DNA of 64,000 nucleotides from Salipaludibacillus sp. LMS25 (lineage in GTDB: Bacteria > Bacillota > Bacilli > Bacillales > Salisediminibacteriaceae). The stretch lies in the NCBI RefSeq assembly GCF_024362805.1, contig NZ_CP093299.1, positions 248,001 through 312,000 of the forward strand. The letters are read 5' to 3'. Shown here in pieces: positions 29,193-36,571 of this stretch (the stretch's first letter is position 1; the number at the start of each line of letters is the position of its first letter). A program made the position numbers and the translations under genes. Below the pieces are notes generated by a model that was not told the origin of the DNA, made no database searches, and saw nothing but the letters and a program-made list of their open reading frames with translations.

Positions 29193-29771
29193 TCAGGAAT
29201 TAGTTTCATTACTTTTTTGTAATAGATCTTTTGCAAAGTCAACAAGTCTATGTGCTTCTTCTGTCCGAAGCATATTTACATTCAATGCATTAGGGCCTAG
29301 ACGAAAGCGATCTAGTGCGTCAGCATCCTTGAAAATCTTATATAGCAGTACGCCCCGTTCTCTGACAACAGGCGAATTTGTAATTTCTGACAAACCAAAC
29401 GAATCATCCTGATCATGGTAAGAGGTGATGTAATAGGTTTGCACATCGTAGGGTAATTCGTGTTCACGACAAAAATCTTTGTAATACTCCGCCGCACGAA
29501 TACCATGTCCTTTATCAACCCCATCATTAAGGCGACGCGAATCATGGAAAGCAGCCGCCATTCCCAGTGTATCCTTTTCCTCATGACTCAGACCTTTTTG
29601 ATGTCCTATGAGGAGTGCTAGTAGCAGCACGCGAGCACAATGATTTTTAGTATGCAATTCACTATCCGGAAGCCAAAACTCGACATTCTTATCCATAAAT
29701 GTATACCATTGATCATAAGACTTTTTGATTGGTTGACAGTCAGACTCATTTAGAACATTTGTTAGAAACAC
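29193..29771 (-). CDS. HD-domain hydrolase
   Basis: A 192-residue HD phosphohydrolase. Metal ligands are His44 (TKNHCARV), the pair His76-Asp77 (AAFHDSRR) and a later Asp in FKDADALDRFR. The fold is that of small nucleotidases or phosphodiesterases; the substrate is unknown. It starts with GTG after AGGAGGGG, 39 bases downstream of the sirtuin gene, so the two are co-transcribed. Context suggests a nucleotide or ADP-ribose-related substrate, which is inference only. Confidence 0.85.
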   Translation of the reverse strand: MFLTNVLNESDCQPIKKSYDQWYTFMDKNVEFWLPDSELHTKNHCARVLLLALLIGHQKGLSHEEKDTLGMAAAFHDSRRLNDGVDKGHGIRAAEYYKDFCREHELPYDVQTYYITSYHDQDDSFGLSEITNSPVVRERGVLLYKIFKDADALDRFRLGPNALNVNMLRTEEAHRLVDFAKDLLQKSNETNS

Positions 29772-29810
29772 CTTTCATCCCCTCCTATGTTTTTCTATAG
29801 TTGAATCAAC

Positions 29811-30656
29811 TTATTTCATATACACTAGTTGCTGTAACACTTCGGCGATATCCCCATCGATACCAATAGATTTAGCAGAAATTACATCTGGAATATAAAG
29901 CTCCCGCCCCTTATTAAGAGTAATATAGGTAGCATTTTCCTCACGATTAGTTAAATTCATAAATGGAGCTTTAATTAATTGATTTCTTGCGCCTACACCT
30001 AATTCCAGCAGAACCAACCTTTTACCATGAACGTTCTCGATAAAACCCTGATAGGCTTGATAGCTCGCTTGCCAGGACTCACCCTTTAGAAAATGTCGAT
30101 CGACTTCGAGATGAACCTGCATAGGACTGTCACACTGGGAACACTTAGGAATAAGAGCCGGAGGAACCTCTCCATTCTCTTGTTTTTGGGCCATCTTGCT
30201 CAATATGTCATCGCCTGGATAAATTTGATTATGACAACCATTCACACATTGGAGATTCCGACAATTTCCTTCTACTTCGAAGAGTCGTTCCTTCGGAAAT
30301 CCTGCCTGTCTGAAATGATCATCTATATTAGAGGTAACAACAAAATAGTTTTTATCCTTCACCAGTTCATAAAGATTCTTCATAACTGGACTGGCTTCCG
30401 TTTTGTATAAAAAGTAGTCGTACATCCGGCTGAAAAATGCCCATTTTTCTTCTTGGGAGGGATAGTGATAAAAGCATCCTTGTATGATACTGTGAAAACT
30501 ATACTTTTCACGGAAATCTCCAAAATGTTCCCGAAATGATGAGTTATCTGCAAAAATATGAATTCCTTCCGAAATAGAGAGGCCGTTACTTGCGCCGATA
30601 ACAATCCCGTCAGCCTCTTGAATTTTTGTTAAAACCTTACTATATTTCTCTATCAT
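29811..30656 (-). CDS. Sirtuin-like protein, class M type, with Glu at the catalytic base position
   Basis: Sirtuins use NAD to remove acyl groups or transfer ADP-ribose. The NAD loop is GASNGLSISEG, the Asn/Asp motif VTSNIDDHF (Asn110, Asp112), and zinc Cys are C-x3-C (QCVNGC) and C-x2-C (KCSQC). Where classical sirtuins have HG and SirTM proteins have QG, this one has FEVEGNC (Glu129). The length is 281. ATG at 30656 follows GGAGG; the longer frame to 30668 has no site. It lies 245 bases downstream of a paralogue at 30902. Confidence 0.82.
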   Translation of the reverse strand: MIEKYSKVLTKIQEADGIVIGASNGLSISEGIHIFADNSSFREHFGDFREKYSFHSIIQGCFYHYPSQEEKWAFFSRMYDYFLYKTEASPVMKNLYELVKDKNYFVVTSNIDDHFRQAGFPKERLFEVEGNCRNLQCVNGCHNQIYPGDDILSKMAQKQENGEVPPALIPKCSQCDSPMQVHLEVDRHFLKGESWQASYQAYQGFIENVHGKRLVLLELGVGARNQLIKAPFMNLTNREENATYITLNKGRELYIPDVISAKSIGIDGDIAEVLQQLVYMK

Positions 30657-30762
30657 GTGATCCTCCATCCTTATCTAAATTCGATACAAATTCCGAAGTA
30701 CTCTTGCAATACATGCATCCATCGTAATTCCTTATTTTTTTATGAATAGTAGTTGCGGGCTT

Positions 30763-30829
30763 GCCTTTATTAGTGGCGAACTAATATAGCGTCTAGCAAG
30801 CTATACCATTTGCCACTTACAACAAAGGC
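30763..30829. other. Long imperfect hairpin between the two sirtuin genes
   Basis: GCCTTT / AAAGGC, AGTGGC / GCCACT and TATAGC / GCTATA nest around an 8-9 base loop. There is no T run on either strand. It may be a processing site or attenuator controlling the downstream sirtuin, HD and pncB genes. Confidence 0.5.
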
Positions 30830-30901
30830 CGATTAAATTTGCTTTAATCAGAATCAAAAGCTAATCTTCATTGTTCATGTGGTTGAGTCTTGATGATCAT
30901 G

Positions 30902-31786
30902 TCAAACCGCACCTTTTTTCGTTTCTTTTTGCTGTTCAGTCAGAGTATCTCGCAGTACTTGCGCTATATCTTCATTAACGGCGAGCCCCTTATCCTTCAG
31001 TTCCCCAGGCAGTATGTTATGCTCCGGATTTGGATTGATGGTAATGTAGTATGCATTCGGCCAGCTATGAGTCATATTCCAGAAAGGTTCTTTTATGAAC
31101 ATCGGAGTCATTAGACCGACACCTAACTCTAAAAAGAGAACTTTCTTATGTTGATTTTCCAAAAGAAACTCACGATATTTTTTATGCTCATCTCTAAATT
31201 TGGCTCCTTCCAAAAATACAAAGGAACGTACCCAAAGTTCCATAGGGCCGCCGCACTCAGGACATTTAGGAACCATGTGGGATGGGATTCTTGTACCTTC
31301 AATATGGGCACACAATTCCTTTGCCTGTTCCGTATAAGGATAAATACCATCATGACAAGGACCAGAACACTGTAAATATGTCCAGTTACCCTGAATAGCA
31401 CTGACTTTTTCCTCTGGGAATACTTGTGAGAACTGAGTGTCCTGATTTGTCGTAAGAATATAATAGTCTTTACCACTGAGAATTTGATATAAATCCTTAT
31501 AAGGTTGGCCTGTAGGGACCTCCGCTACGAAGTTGATTAAAGTGGCAAGGTATGCCCAGCGTTCTTCCTCAGTGCGGAATTTATAGTAAAACCCTCCAAA
31601 AATACTGTCAATCCCATATTCTTGCGCAAATATGTTAAAATGCTTACGGAAATTTCCATCATCTCTGTACCAGTTATATCCGGCAGCCGCAGACATGCCG
31701 GCAGCACCACCAACTACAATCGCCTCAGCTTCTTGAATTTTTTGCAATAATGTATCTATGTTTTCTTGATATAGTTGTGATATCAT
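30902..31786 (-). CDS. Sirtuin-like protein, class M (SirTM) type
   Basis: The NAD loop is VVGGAAGMSAAAG, followed by LTTNQDTQF (Asn114, Asp116), then AIQGNW with Gln132 at the catalytic position and zinc Cys 140, 144, 175 and 178 (YLQCSGPC, KCPECGG). Gln in place of His and the FLELGVGLMTPMFIK C-terminal segment match SirTM proteins, which in other Firmicutes are ADP-ribosyltransferases acting on a lipoylated GcvH-like protein. No macrodomain, GcvH-L or LplA2 is nearby. The start follows AGGAGG. It is divergent from the HxlR gene. Confidence 0.86.
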   Translation of the reverse strand: MISQLYQENIDTLLQKIQEAEAIVVGGAAGMSAAAGYNWYRDDGNFRKHFNIFAQEYGIDSIFGGFYYKFRTEEERWAYLATLINFVAEVPTGQPYKDLYQILSGKDYYILTTNQDTQFSQVFPEEKVSAIQGNWTYLQCSGPCHDGIYPYTEQAKELCAHIEGTRIPSHMVPKCPECGGPMELWVRSFVFLEGAKFRDEHKKYREFLLENQHKKVLFLELGVGLMTPMFIKEPFWNMTHSWPNAYYITINPNPEHNILPGELKDKGLAVNEDIAQVLRDTLTEQQKETKKGAV

Positions 31787-31957
31787 ACTTTTTTTGTCCT
31801 CCTAGAAATTTCTTCATTGTTAAAAAACGTTACCTTAATATAGCAACTCAACCAAAACCATTAGTAGATTTGAGAGTGTATTATATTTTTTATTATGTTT
31901 GAACACTCCTTTACTTGAATTTAAATGTATTATATAGTCAATATAGAATCGCAAACA

Positions 31958-31982
31958 AGTATGCACTTTTTCGACGCATACT
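31958..31982. promoter_or_regulatory. Inverted repeat in the hxlR/sirtuin divergent promoter (likely HxlR operator)
   Basis: AGTATGC (31958-31964) and GCATACT (31976-31982) form a perfect 7-bp inverted repeat spaced by 11 bases, 25 bases before the hxlR start. The same AGTATG...CATACT pair is kept at 34478-34502 in a decayed copy. Autoregulation and control of the sirtuin cluster are inferred. Confidence 0.6.
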
Positions 31983-32003
31983 ATCTAGGAGGATAGTGTA
32001 ATT

Positions 32004-32366
32004 ATGAAAAAATCGAAAGTTAATGTTGCTGACAATCAAGAGACTTTTTTTGGCTATACACTTTCTATTATTAATGGTAAATGGAAATTGCTAATTATTT
32101 ACTATTTATCCCAAAATGGCGCAGTACGCTATAATGAACTTCAGCGTATGATTGGTAAAATAACTTATAGAACTCTTAGTTCGACATTAAAGGAAATGGA
32201 GAATGATGGTTTAATTCACCGTGAGGAATATCCACAAATCCCCCCAAAGGTTGAATATAGCCTTACTGAAAAAGGGCAAACTCTTTGGCCTCTTATCCAA
32301 GAAATGTGCCAATGGGGAGAACATAATAAGGGAAAAACAGATACGCTGAATGGAGGAATGGATTAG
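32004..32366 (+). CDS. HxlR-family transcriptional regulator
   Basis: A 120-residue winged-helix repressor/activator with the family pattern YTLSIINGKWKLLIIYYLSQ, RYNELQRMIGKITYRTLSST, LKEMENDGLIHREEY and VEYSLTEKGQTLWPL. HxlR proteins often sense electrophiles or aldehydes through a conserved N-terminal Cys. That Cys is absent here; the only Cys is C-terminal (EMCQWG). It is divergent from the sirtuin cluster with an inverted repeat between, and has a strong terminator. Confidence 0.92.
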   Translation: MKKSKVNVADNQETFFGYTLSIINGKWKLLIIYYLSQNGAVRYNELQRMIGKITYRTLSSTLKEMENDGLIHREEYPQIPPKVEYSLTEKGQTLWPLIQEMCQWGEHNKGKTDTLNGGMD

Positions 32367-32389
32367 AAAGAAGTATAGATCTCTAAGAA

Positions 32390-32434
32390 AAAAAGGTATA
32401 ATACCTCAATATTCGAGGTATTATACCTTTTTTG
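32390..32434. terminator. Strong bidirectional-type terminator after hxlR
   Basis: AAAAGGTATAATACCTC pairs perfectly with GAGGTATTATACCTTTT across a 6-base loop, with T runs on both strands. Confidence 0.9.
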
Positions 32435-32530
32435 ATGTTTTAATTTTATCCCACTATTAAACCATAAAAATACAAATAACATAACTGTTAATCGTAAACT
32501 TTTCCATTTAAAAGAAAACGTTGTTTTTGA

Positions 32531-32971
32531 TCATGTGGCAGTTAACGGATTCTGTTGTTTAATCTCTTTTATTGATAGATTTAAACTATAGTTCCCATAA
32601 TCGAGAATACTATTAAGAAGAAGATTCAATTGTTCTTGGGATTCAACTTTTATTTTCAAATGGTAACAGCCTTCACCCGATACTCGATGAGCTTCAACTA
32701 CCTCATGTCGATTATCAATAAAACGTATAAACGAATCATGGTTAGCTGTTTTCATATAGATAATGACAAAAGCTGTAAAGGTTAATCCTATTTTTATTTC
32801 ATCTATTATTAGAGAGTAGGCTTTAATTACACCACTATCCTCAAGTTTTTTAATACGACTCCCTACCGCCTGTCCCGTCATATGAATTTGTTCACCTAAG
32901 TCTTTCCATTGAATACGTGAATTTTCCGATAGTAACCGCAGGATCTGAAAATCAATGTTATCTAGTTCCAT
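32531..32971 (-). CDS. Lrp/AsnC-family transcriptional regulator
   Basis: A 146-residue regulator with an N-terminal HTH (DNIDFQILRLLSENSRIQW ... GQAVGSRIKKLEDSGVIKAY) and a C-terminal RAM ligand-binding domain (VSGEGCYHLKIKVES). It is transcribed divergently from the isochorismatase-like gene at 33093, the usual arrangement for a local regulator and its target. The ligand is unknown. Confidence 0.92.
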   Translation of the reverse strand: MELDNIDFQILRLLSENSRIQWKDLGEQIHMTGQAVGSRIKKLEDSGVIKAYSLIIDEIKIGLTFTAFVIIYMKTANHDSFIRFIDNRHEVVEAHRVSGEGCYHLKIKVESQEQLNLLLNSILDYGNYSLNLSIKEIKQQNPLTAT

Positions 32972-33092
32972 AATAAATTCCTTTCACCATGAAATGATTT
33001 AATATAAAAGTGTTTCATCAAAGTATCGATAGAAATTAAGATATTGTATATCATTATACTTGTAATAAAAACTTTTTGATGAGGTGGATTAA

Positions 33093-33647
33093 ATGAGTAC
33101 AGCATTAATCATTGTGGATATACAAAACGACTATTTTCCAAATGGGAAGATGGCGTTAAGAAATCCTGATAAGGCAGCCGCTAACGCTTCTAAAGTTCTT
33201 GCGTGGTTTAGACAAAATAACAAAGATACTATTTTTCATGTTCAGCATATCGCGAGTAATCCGGAGTTAGGTTTCTTCCTTCCGAATACAGATGGGGCTG
33301 AAATACATGAAACTGTTCTACCAATTGAACACGAAAACATTATCGTGAAGAATTTCCCTAATAGCTTTATGAAGACTAAGTTAGAAAGAAAATTAAGAGA
33401 AAAAGATGTAACTAAGGTAGTAGTTGTAGGTATGATGACACATATGTGTATTGATGCAACAGTTAGAGCCGCAGTGGATTTAGGCTTTGAAACTACACTT
33501 ATTGAAGATGCATGTGCAACAAGAGATTTATCTTATCAAAATAAAATGGTTCCCGCTGAACAGGTTCATTATGCATTTGTCAGTGCACTTGACAGTATGT
33601 ATGCTAATGTCATTTCGACCGAGGACTTCCTCAACAAATCCCTGTAG
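33093..33647 (+). CDS. Isochorismatase-family cysteine hydrolase
   Basis: A 184-residue hydrolase with the catalytic triad of the family: Asp in IIVDIQNDYF, Lys in VKNFPNSFM and Cys in GMMTHMCIDAT. Family members include nicotinamidases and other amidases; the pattern here is closer to the general cysteine hydrolase group (cis-peptide GMMTHMC) than to the pncA remnant at 27004-27470. It could still replace the broken nicotinamidase. The start follows GAGGTGG. Confidence 0.88.
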   Translation: MSTALIIVDIQNDYFPNGKMALRNPDKAAANASKVLAWFRQNNKDTIFHVQHIASNPELGFFLPNTDGAEIHETVLPIEHENIIVKNFPNSFMKTKLERKLREKDVTKVVVVGMMTHMCIDATVRAAVDLGFETTLIEDACATRDLSYQNKMVPAEQVHYAFVSALDSMYANVISTEDFLNKSL

Positions 33648-33741
33648 AACCAATGTAAGTGGGGGTTTGTTCAAAAACAAGCTTCTTTATACCGCTGTTT
33701 GACTTATTATCTAAGTTATATCGTCGAGTTTCCTGTAAATG

Positions 33742-33784
33742 TGCAATTAACCGTCTGTTTAGGACGATTAATTGCATTTTTTCT
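33742..33784 (+). terminator. Terminator after the isochorismatase-like gene
   Basis: TGCAATTAACCGTC pairs with GACGATTAATTGCA (one mismatch), then TTTTTT. Confidence 0.85.
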
Positions 33785-33828
33785 TCGTATTTCAGATGAG
33801 GATCGGCTCCTTATATTTACAGAAACTA

Positions 33829-34014
33829 TTAGATGATTTCATCATACGTATAACGGACCACATATTTATGAGTCTTTAGTTTCCTTATCTCAACATACGG
33901 ACCAATTTCATAGCCATTGAACCAATTGTCATCAATCTTTGCTTTCAAACAGCTCGCTTGAAATTTCGAGTGGAAGGTTTGCTTCCAATATATCCAACGT
34001 GGCTTCTTTGTCAT
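33829..34014 (-). CDS. Small conserved protein (WIYWKQ family), copy 2
   Basis: A 61-residue protein, MTKKPRWIYWKQTFHSK ... VRYTYDEII, paralogous to 21716-21895 with an identical core SKFQASC, KAKI and DNW. The start follows AAAGGTAG. It has no recognised domain. Paralogy within one window and preserved frame support it as real. Confidence 0.72.
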   Translation of the reverse strand: MTKKPRWIYWKQTFHSKFQASCLKAKIDDNWFNGYEIGPYVEIRKLKTHKYVVRYTYDEII

Positions 34015-34286
34015 CTTCGTTCTACCTTTCCAATCCTTTTTACTAGGGAAAAGGATGATTTTCTCTTTTTAATGTGAGGAACCATTACATGGTAACTCCA
34101 ATAACTTTAATTGCAAGAGAGCTATTTTTCTAATATTAGCAACACCTTGTTGTTTTTTAATCACTCACCCTTACACCAGTAAAATAAGTGATAAAAAGGT
34201 TGAGAACAAGGAAAACTAGATGCTAAAATTCCTCTGCGAATGCAACCCATATGGTAGTAGACTCCAAAAACCTCCTCCTATTAAGG

Positions 34287-34416
34287 CTAAACATAATTAG
34301 CTTTATTAATTAACCGTTGTAATTCTATTTCACTTTCCTCATCAATACCGATTGATTATGCATGAATCACACACTCTGAATGATAGAACGCCAGAGATGT
34401 ATATTCTATTCTTCAT
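34287..34416 (-). pseudogene. Remnant of a third sirtuin gene
   Basis: A start codon with site GGAGGGG (ATG 34416, MKNRIYISG) is followed after a short decayed stretch by SIGIDEESEIELQRLINKAN and a stop. That tail aligns with the C terminus SIGIDGDIAEVLQQL of the sirtuin at 29811. Nearly all of the gene body has been deleted. It faces a decayed hxlR promoter, copying the intact divergent arrangement. Confidence 0.55.
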
Positions 34417-34439
34417 TTTCAACCCCTCCGTGACTTGGA

Positions 34440-34560
34440 TTAGAACGTATTATATAGTGGATATATACCGACAAACAAGTATGTACTTTATTTACTCATA
34501 CTATCATTAAGGATAGTGAAATTATAAAAAAATTCAAAATTACAGTGTAAGCTGTCTAAT
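34440..34560 (+). pseudogene. Remnant of a second hxlR gene and its promoter
   Basis: Sequence from GTATTATATAGT through ACAAACAAGTATG, CATACTATC and AGGATAGTG to ATTATAAAAAAATTCAAAAT parallels 31925-32025 base by base. The start ATG has become ATA and the frame is lost soon after. The inverted repeat AGTATG (34478-34483) / CATACT (34497-34502) survives. It is clearly a degenerated duplicate of the hxlR control region. Confidence 0.75.
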
Positions 34561-34761
34561 CTTATGACCATATAGTTAATAATAGTATTTCCAAATAATT
34601 TGTCCAAATGGGGTATTTCACTCCTAATTTCGGACAGTAAGTTTGGAATTTCTTCAAGGACATAAAACGTAGTTGGCGGACCAATATATTCAGCAAAAGA
34701 TATATCAAAATGGAATATTCTAGAAATCCTAAACTAAGCCTGGTCTTCATTTTCACACAAA

Positions 34762-34798
34762 AAAGTGAGAACAAGATTACGATGTTCTCACTTTTTTA
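34762..34798. terminator. Bidirectional terminator at the end of the glycan operon
   Basis: AAAGTGAGAACA pairs with TGTTCTCACTTT around a 9-base loop, with A and T runs on either side. It is about 110 bases beyond the glycosyltransferase stop. Confidence 0.85.
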
Positions 34799-34881
34799 TC
34801 CCACTCTTAAGGGGCAGTAAGTTAAACTAACAATCAGTGGGGGATGAAGGAAAACTCCCACTGATTGAAACTTAGCTTTAT
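34795..34881 (-). repeat. Family A repeat lacking hairpin 2 (copy A5), reverse orientation
   Basis: On the minus strand ATAAAGCTAAG and hairpin 1 (CAATCAGTGGGAG ... CCCACTGATTG) are joined through TTTAACTTACTGCCCCTTAAG to AGTGGGATAAA. The left arm and loop of hairpin 2 have been removed cleanly. Confidence 0.82.
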
Positions 34882-34905
34882 AGTTGATCTATCATTAACT
34901 TTTAG

Positions 34906-35922
34906 CTAATTGAACCCTACAAACCTTTTTGATACCTTGTAGGCACATACAGAAATACTGCGCCCGAACCGGCCTGGTAAATTAATTAGTCGCCCCATCC
35001 ATCCATACCGAATATTGTTATACAGCACTAAATCTCTTTCCTTAATAAATTTCATTAATTCCCTTTTCTTTCGCAAGTTTTCATTTGTCCCAGAACGAAT
35101 TAACAAAATAGAAGAGATTACTGTAACAATCTCCAGTTGATGCATCATATATCTTTGAAGCTTTGGACTTTCAATTGTTTCAAGCTGCACATGGTCAACC
35201 ATGAGCTTATTTACTTTGATTTGTTGGTCGATTCTTCTAATCATGACGCTTTCATTAACTGATTGATCTTCTCTGCCAATAAAATAACGATAAAAATCAA
35301 CATTTAAATAAAAGATTTTTTCAACATGTCTAAGTGGGGTGTAGACATATAAATTGTCCACATAAAAAGTATGCTTAGGTAGCTTCAAATCACACTCTCT
35401 CAGAAGCTGCGTTCTATATAAAATAGAATGCATCATAAGGTATTGCCCTTTACGGAAGTCCTTTATATCATCCCAGGAAAAGATCACATCCTCTGGTAGA
35501 ACATCGTCATATTTCATAACCTTCTTATACTTTTCCCCTTCTTTTTCATAAACAAAATTACTAATCATCATATCGACGGGTTGATTGTCTTCAACAAAAA
35601 GACGAAGGGTTTCTAGAACTTTGAGGTAGGCACGAGTATCTACCCAATCATCACTGTCGACAACCTTAAAATACGTACCGGTTGCATTGCGAATCCCCGT
35701 ATTCACAGCTTCTCCATGTCCACCATTATCCTGGTGGATTGCTTTCACAATGTTGGGATATTTTAATGCGTAATTATCAGCAATTTCTACTGTTTTGTCA
35801 TAAGACCCATCGTTGACAATAAGAAGCTCTACCTCTTCACCACCTGGCAAAAGGGACTCGATGCAATTTCTAATATACTCTTGAGAATTATAACTCGGAA
35901 TAACTACTGATAATAATTTCAT
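34906..35922 (-). CDS. GT2 family glycosyltransferase
   Basis: A 338-residue GT-A enzyme that transfers a sugar from a nucleotide or lipid-linked donor. The N-terminal strand LSVVIPSYNS, VNDGSYDKT and the DxD-type motif VVDSDDWVD (about 88-94) are typical. There are no membrane helices; the C terminus is basic. It is the last gene of a four-gene minus-strand operon with GtrA-like and GH3 genes, so the product is probably a surface glycan. Confidence 0.9.
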   Translation of the reverse strand: MKLLSVVIPSYNSQEYIRNCIESLLPGGEEVELLIVNDGSYDKTVEIADNYALKYPNIVKAIHQDNGGHGEAVNTGIRNATGTYFKVVDSDDWVDTRAYLKVLETLRLFVEDNQPVDMMISNFVYEKEGEKYKKVMKYDDVLPEDVIFSWDDIKDFRKGQYLMMHSILYRTQLLRECDLKLPKHTFYVDNLYVYTPLRHVEKIFYLNVDFYRYFIGREDQSVNESVMIRRIDQQIKVNKLMVDHVQLETIESPKLQRYMMHQLEIVTVISSILLIRSGTNENLRKKRELMKFIKERDLVLYNNIRYGWMGRLINLPGRFGRSISVCAYKVSKRFVGFN

Positions 35923-35938
35923 ACTTTCACAACCTTTA

Positions 35939-36571
35939 CTAGTTTCTCCCGTTCTCAGGCACCTGCTTAAAAATTATTTTAAATATAGGGAAGAATACCC
36001 AGAACGAAATCGCACTATTAATAATCATCGTAAAAATGTCCGCTGTCGTTTCCCCAAAGGAACCCCATCCCAATGAGTTCATGAAAAAGTTATATACAGG
36101 AGCTTGGTATAAGCCTAGAGCAGCAGCTGCAACTATCGTAATAATGACGTAAGCAACAAAGTACCAGAATGCTGCCTTCCAGATGCTACTATTCGATTTA
36201 AACGTAATACTTCTTTGGGCAAAAAAGTTGATAATCTGTGCAATGGCGATAGCAATTTGAACAGCAAGGAAATAAGCGAGACCACCGCCACCACCAGTAG
36301 CTATTGCACCTGCAGCATAGTCAAATATATAATAAGGACTTCCATCCGTATTTGTACCAACTTGCCAAACTTGAAAACTGGTACTTACTAATGTAGTTTG
36401 AGCAAATATACTCCTGAAAACAGGCATTAACACTAACTGAAGTACAGTTATCCCGTTACTAAGCATAAAGAAAACGAAAAATTGAGCACTATTTGGATAC
36501 TTTTCCTTTATTCTAGTCCACAGGCCAACTACTCCTGAAAAGAGACTAGTTTGTACATCATCCTTACTCAT
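35939..36571 (-). CDS. GtrA-like multi-pass membrane protein
   Basis: A 210-residue protein with about four membrane helices (near 30-50, 95-115, 130-155 and 180-200) and the GtrA-type segment QIINFFAQRSITFKS. GtrA proteins help move polyprenyl-linked sugars across the membrane. A loop of about 45 residues between the first two helices, rich in Gly and aromatic residues, is longer than usual. It overlaps the upstream GH3 gene by 4 bases (ATGA) and lies 16 bases from the glycosyltransferase, indicating a tight operon. Confidence 0.8.
   Translation of the reverse strand: MSKDDVQTSLFSGVVGLWTRIKEKYPNSAQFFVFFMLSNGITVLQLVLMPVFRSIFAQTTLVSTSFQVWQVGTNTDGSPYYIFDYAAGAIATGGGGGLAYFLAVQIAIAIAQIINFFAQRSITFKSNSSIWKAAFWYFVAYVIITIVAAAALGLYQAPVYNFFMNSLGWGSFGETTADIFTMIINSAISFWVFFPIFKIIFKQVPENGRN

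Noticed and set aside
34562..34774. 70-codon minus-strand ORF near the hxlR remnant
   Set aside because: It has no ribosome site, overlaps decayed sequence and the terminator, and resembles no family.
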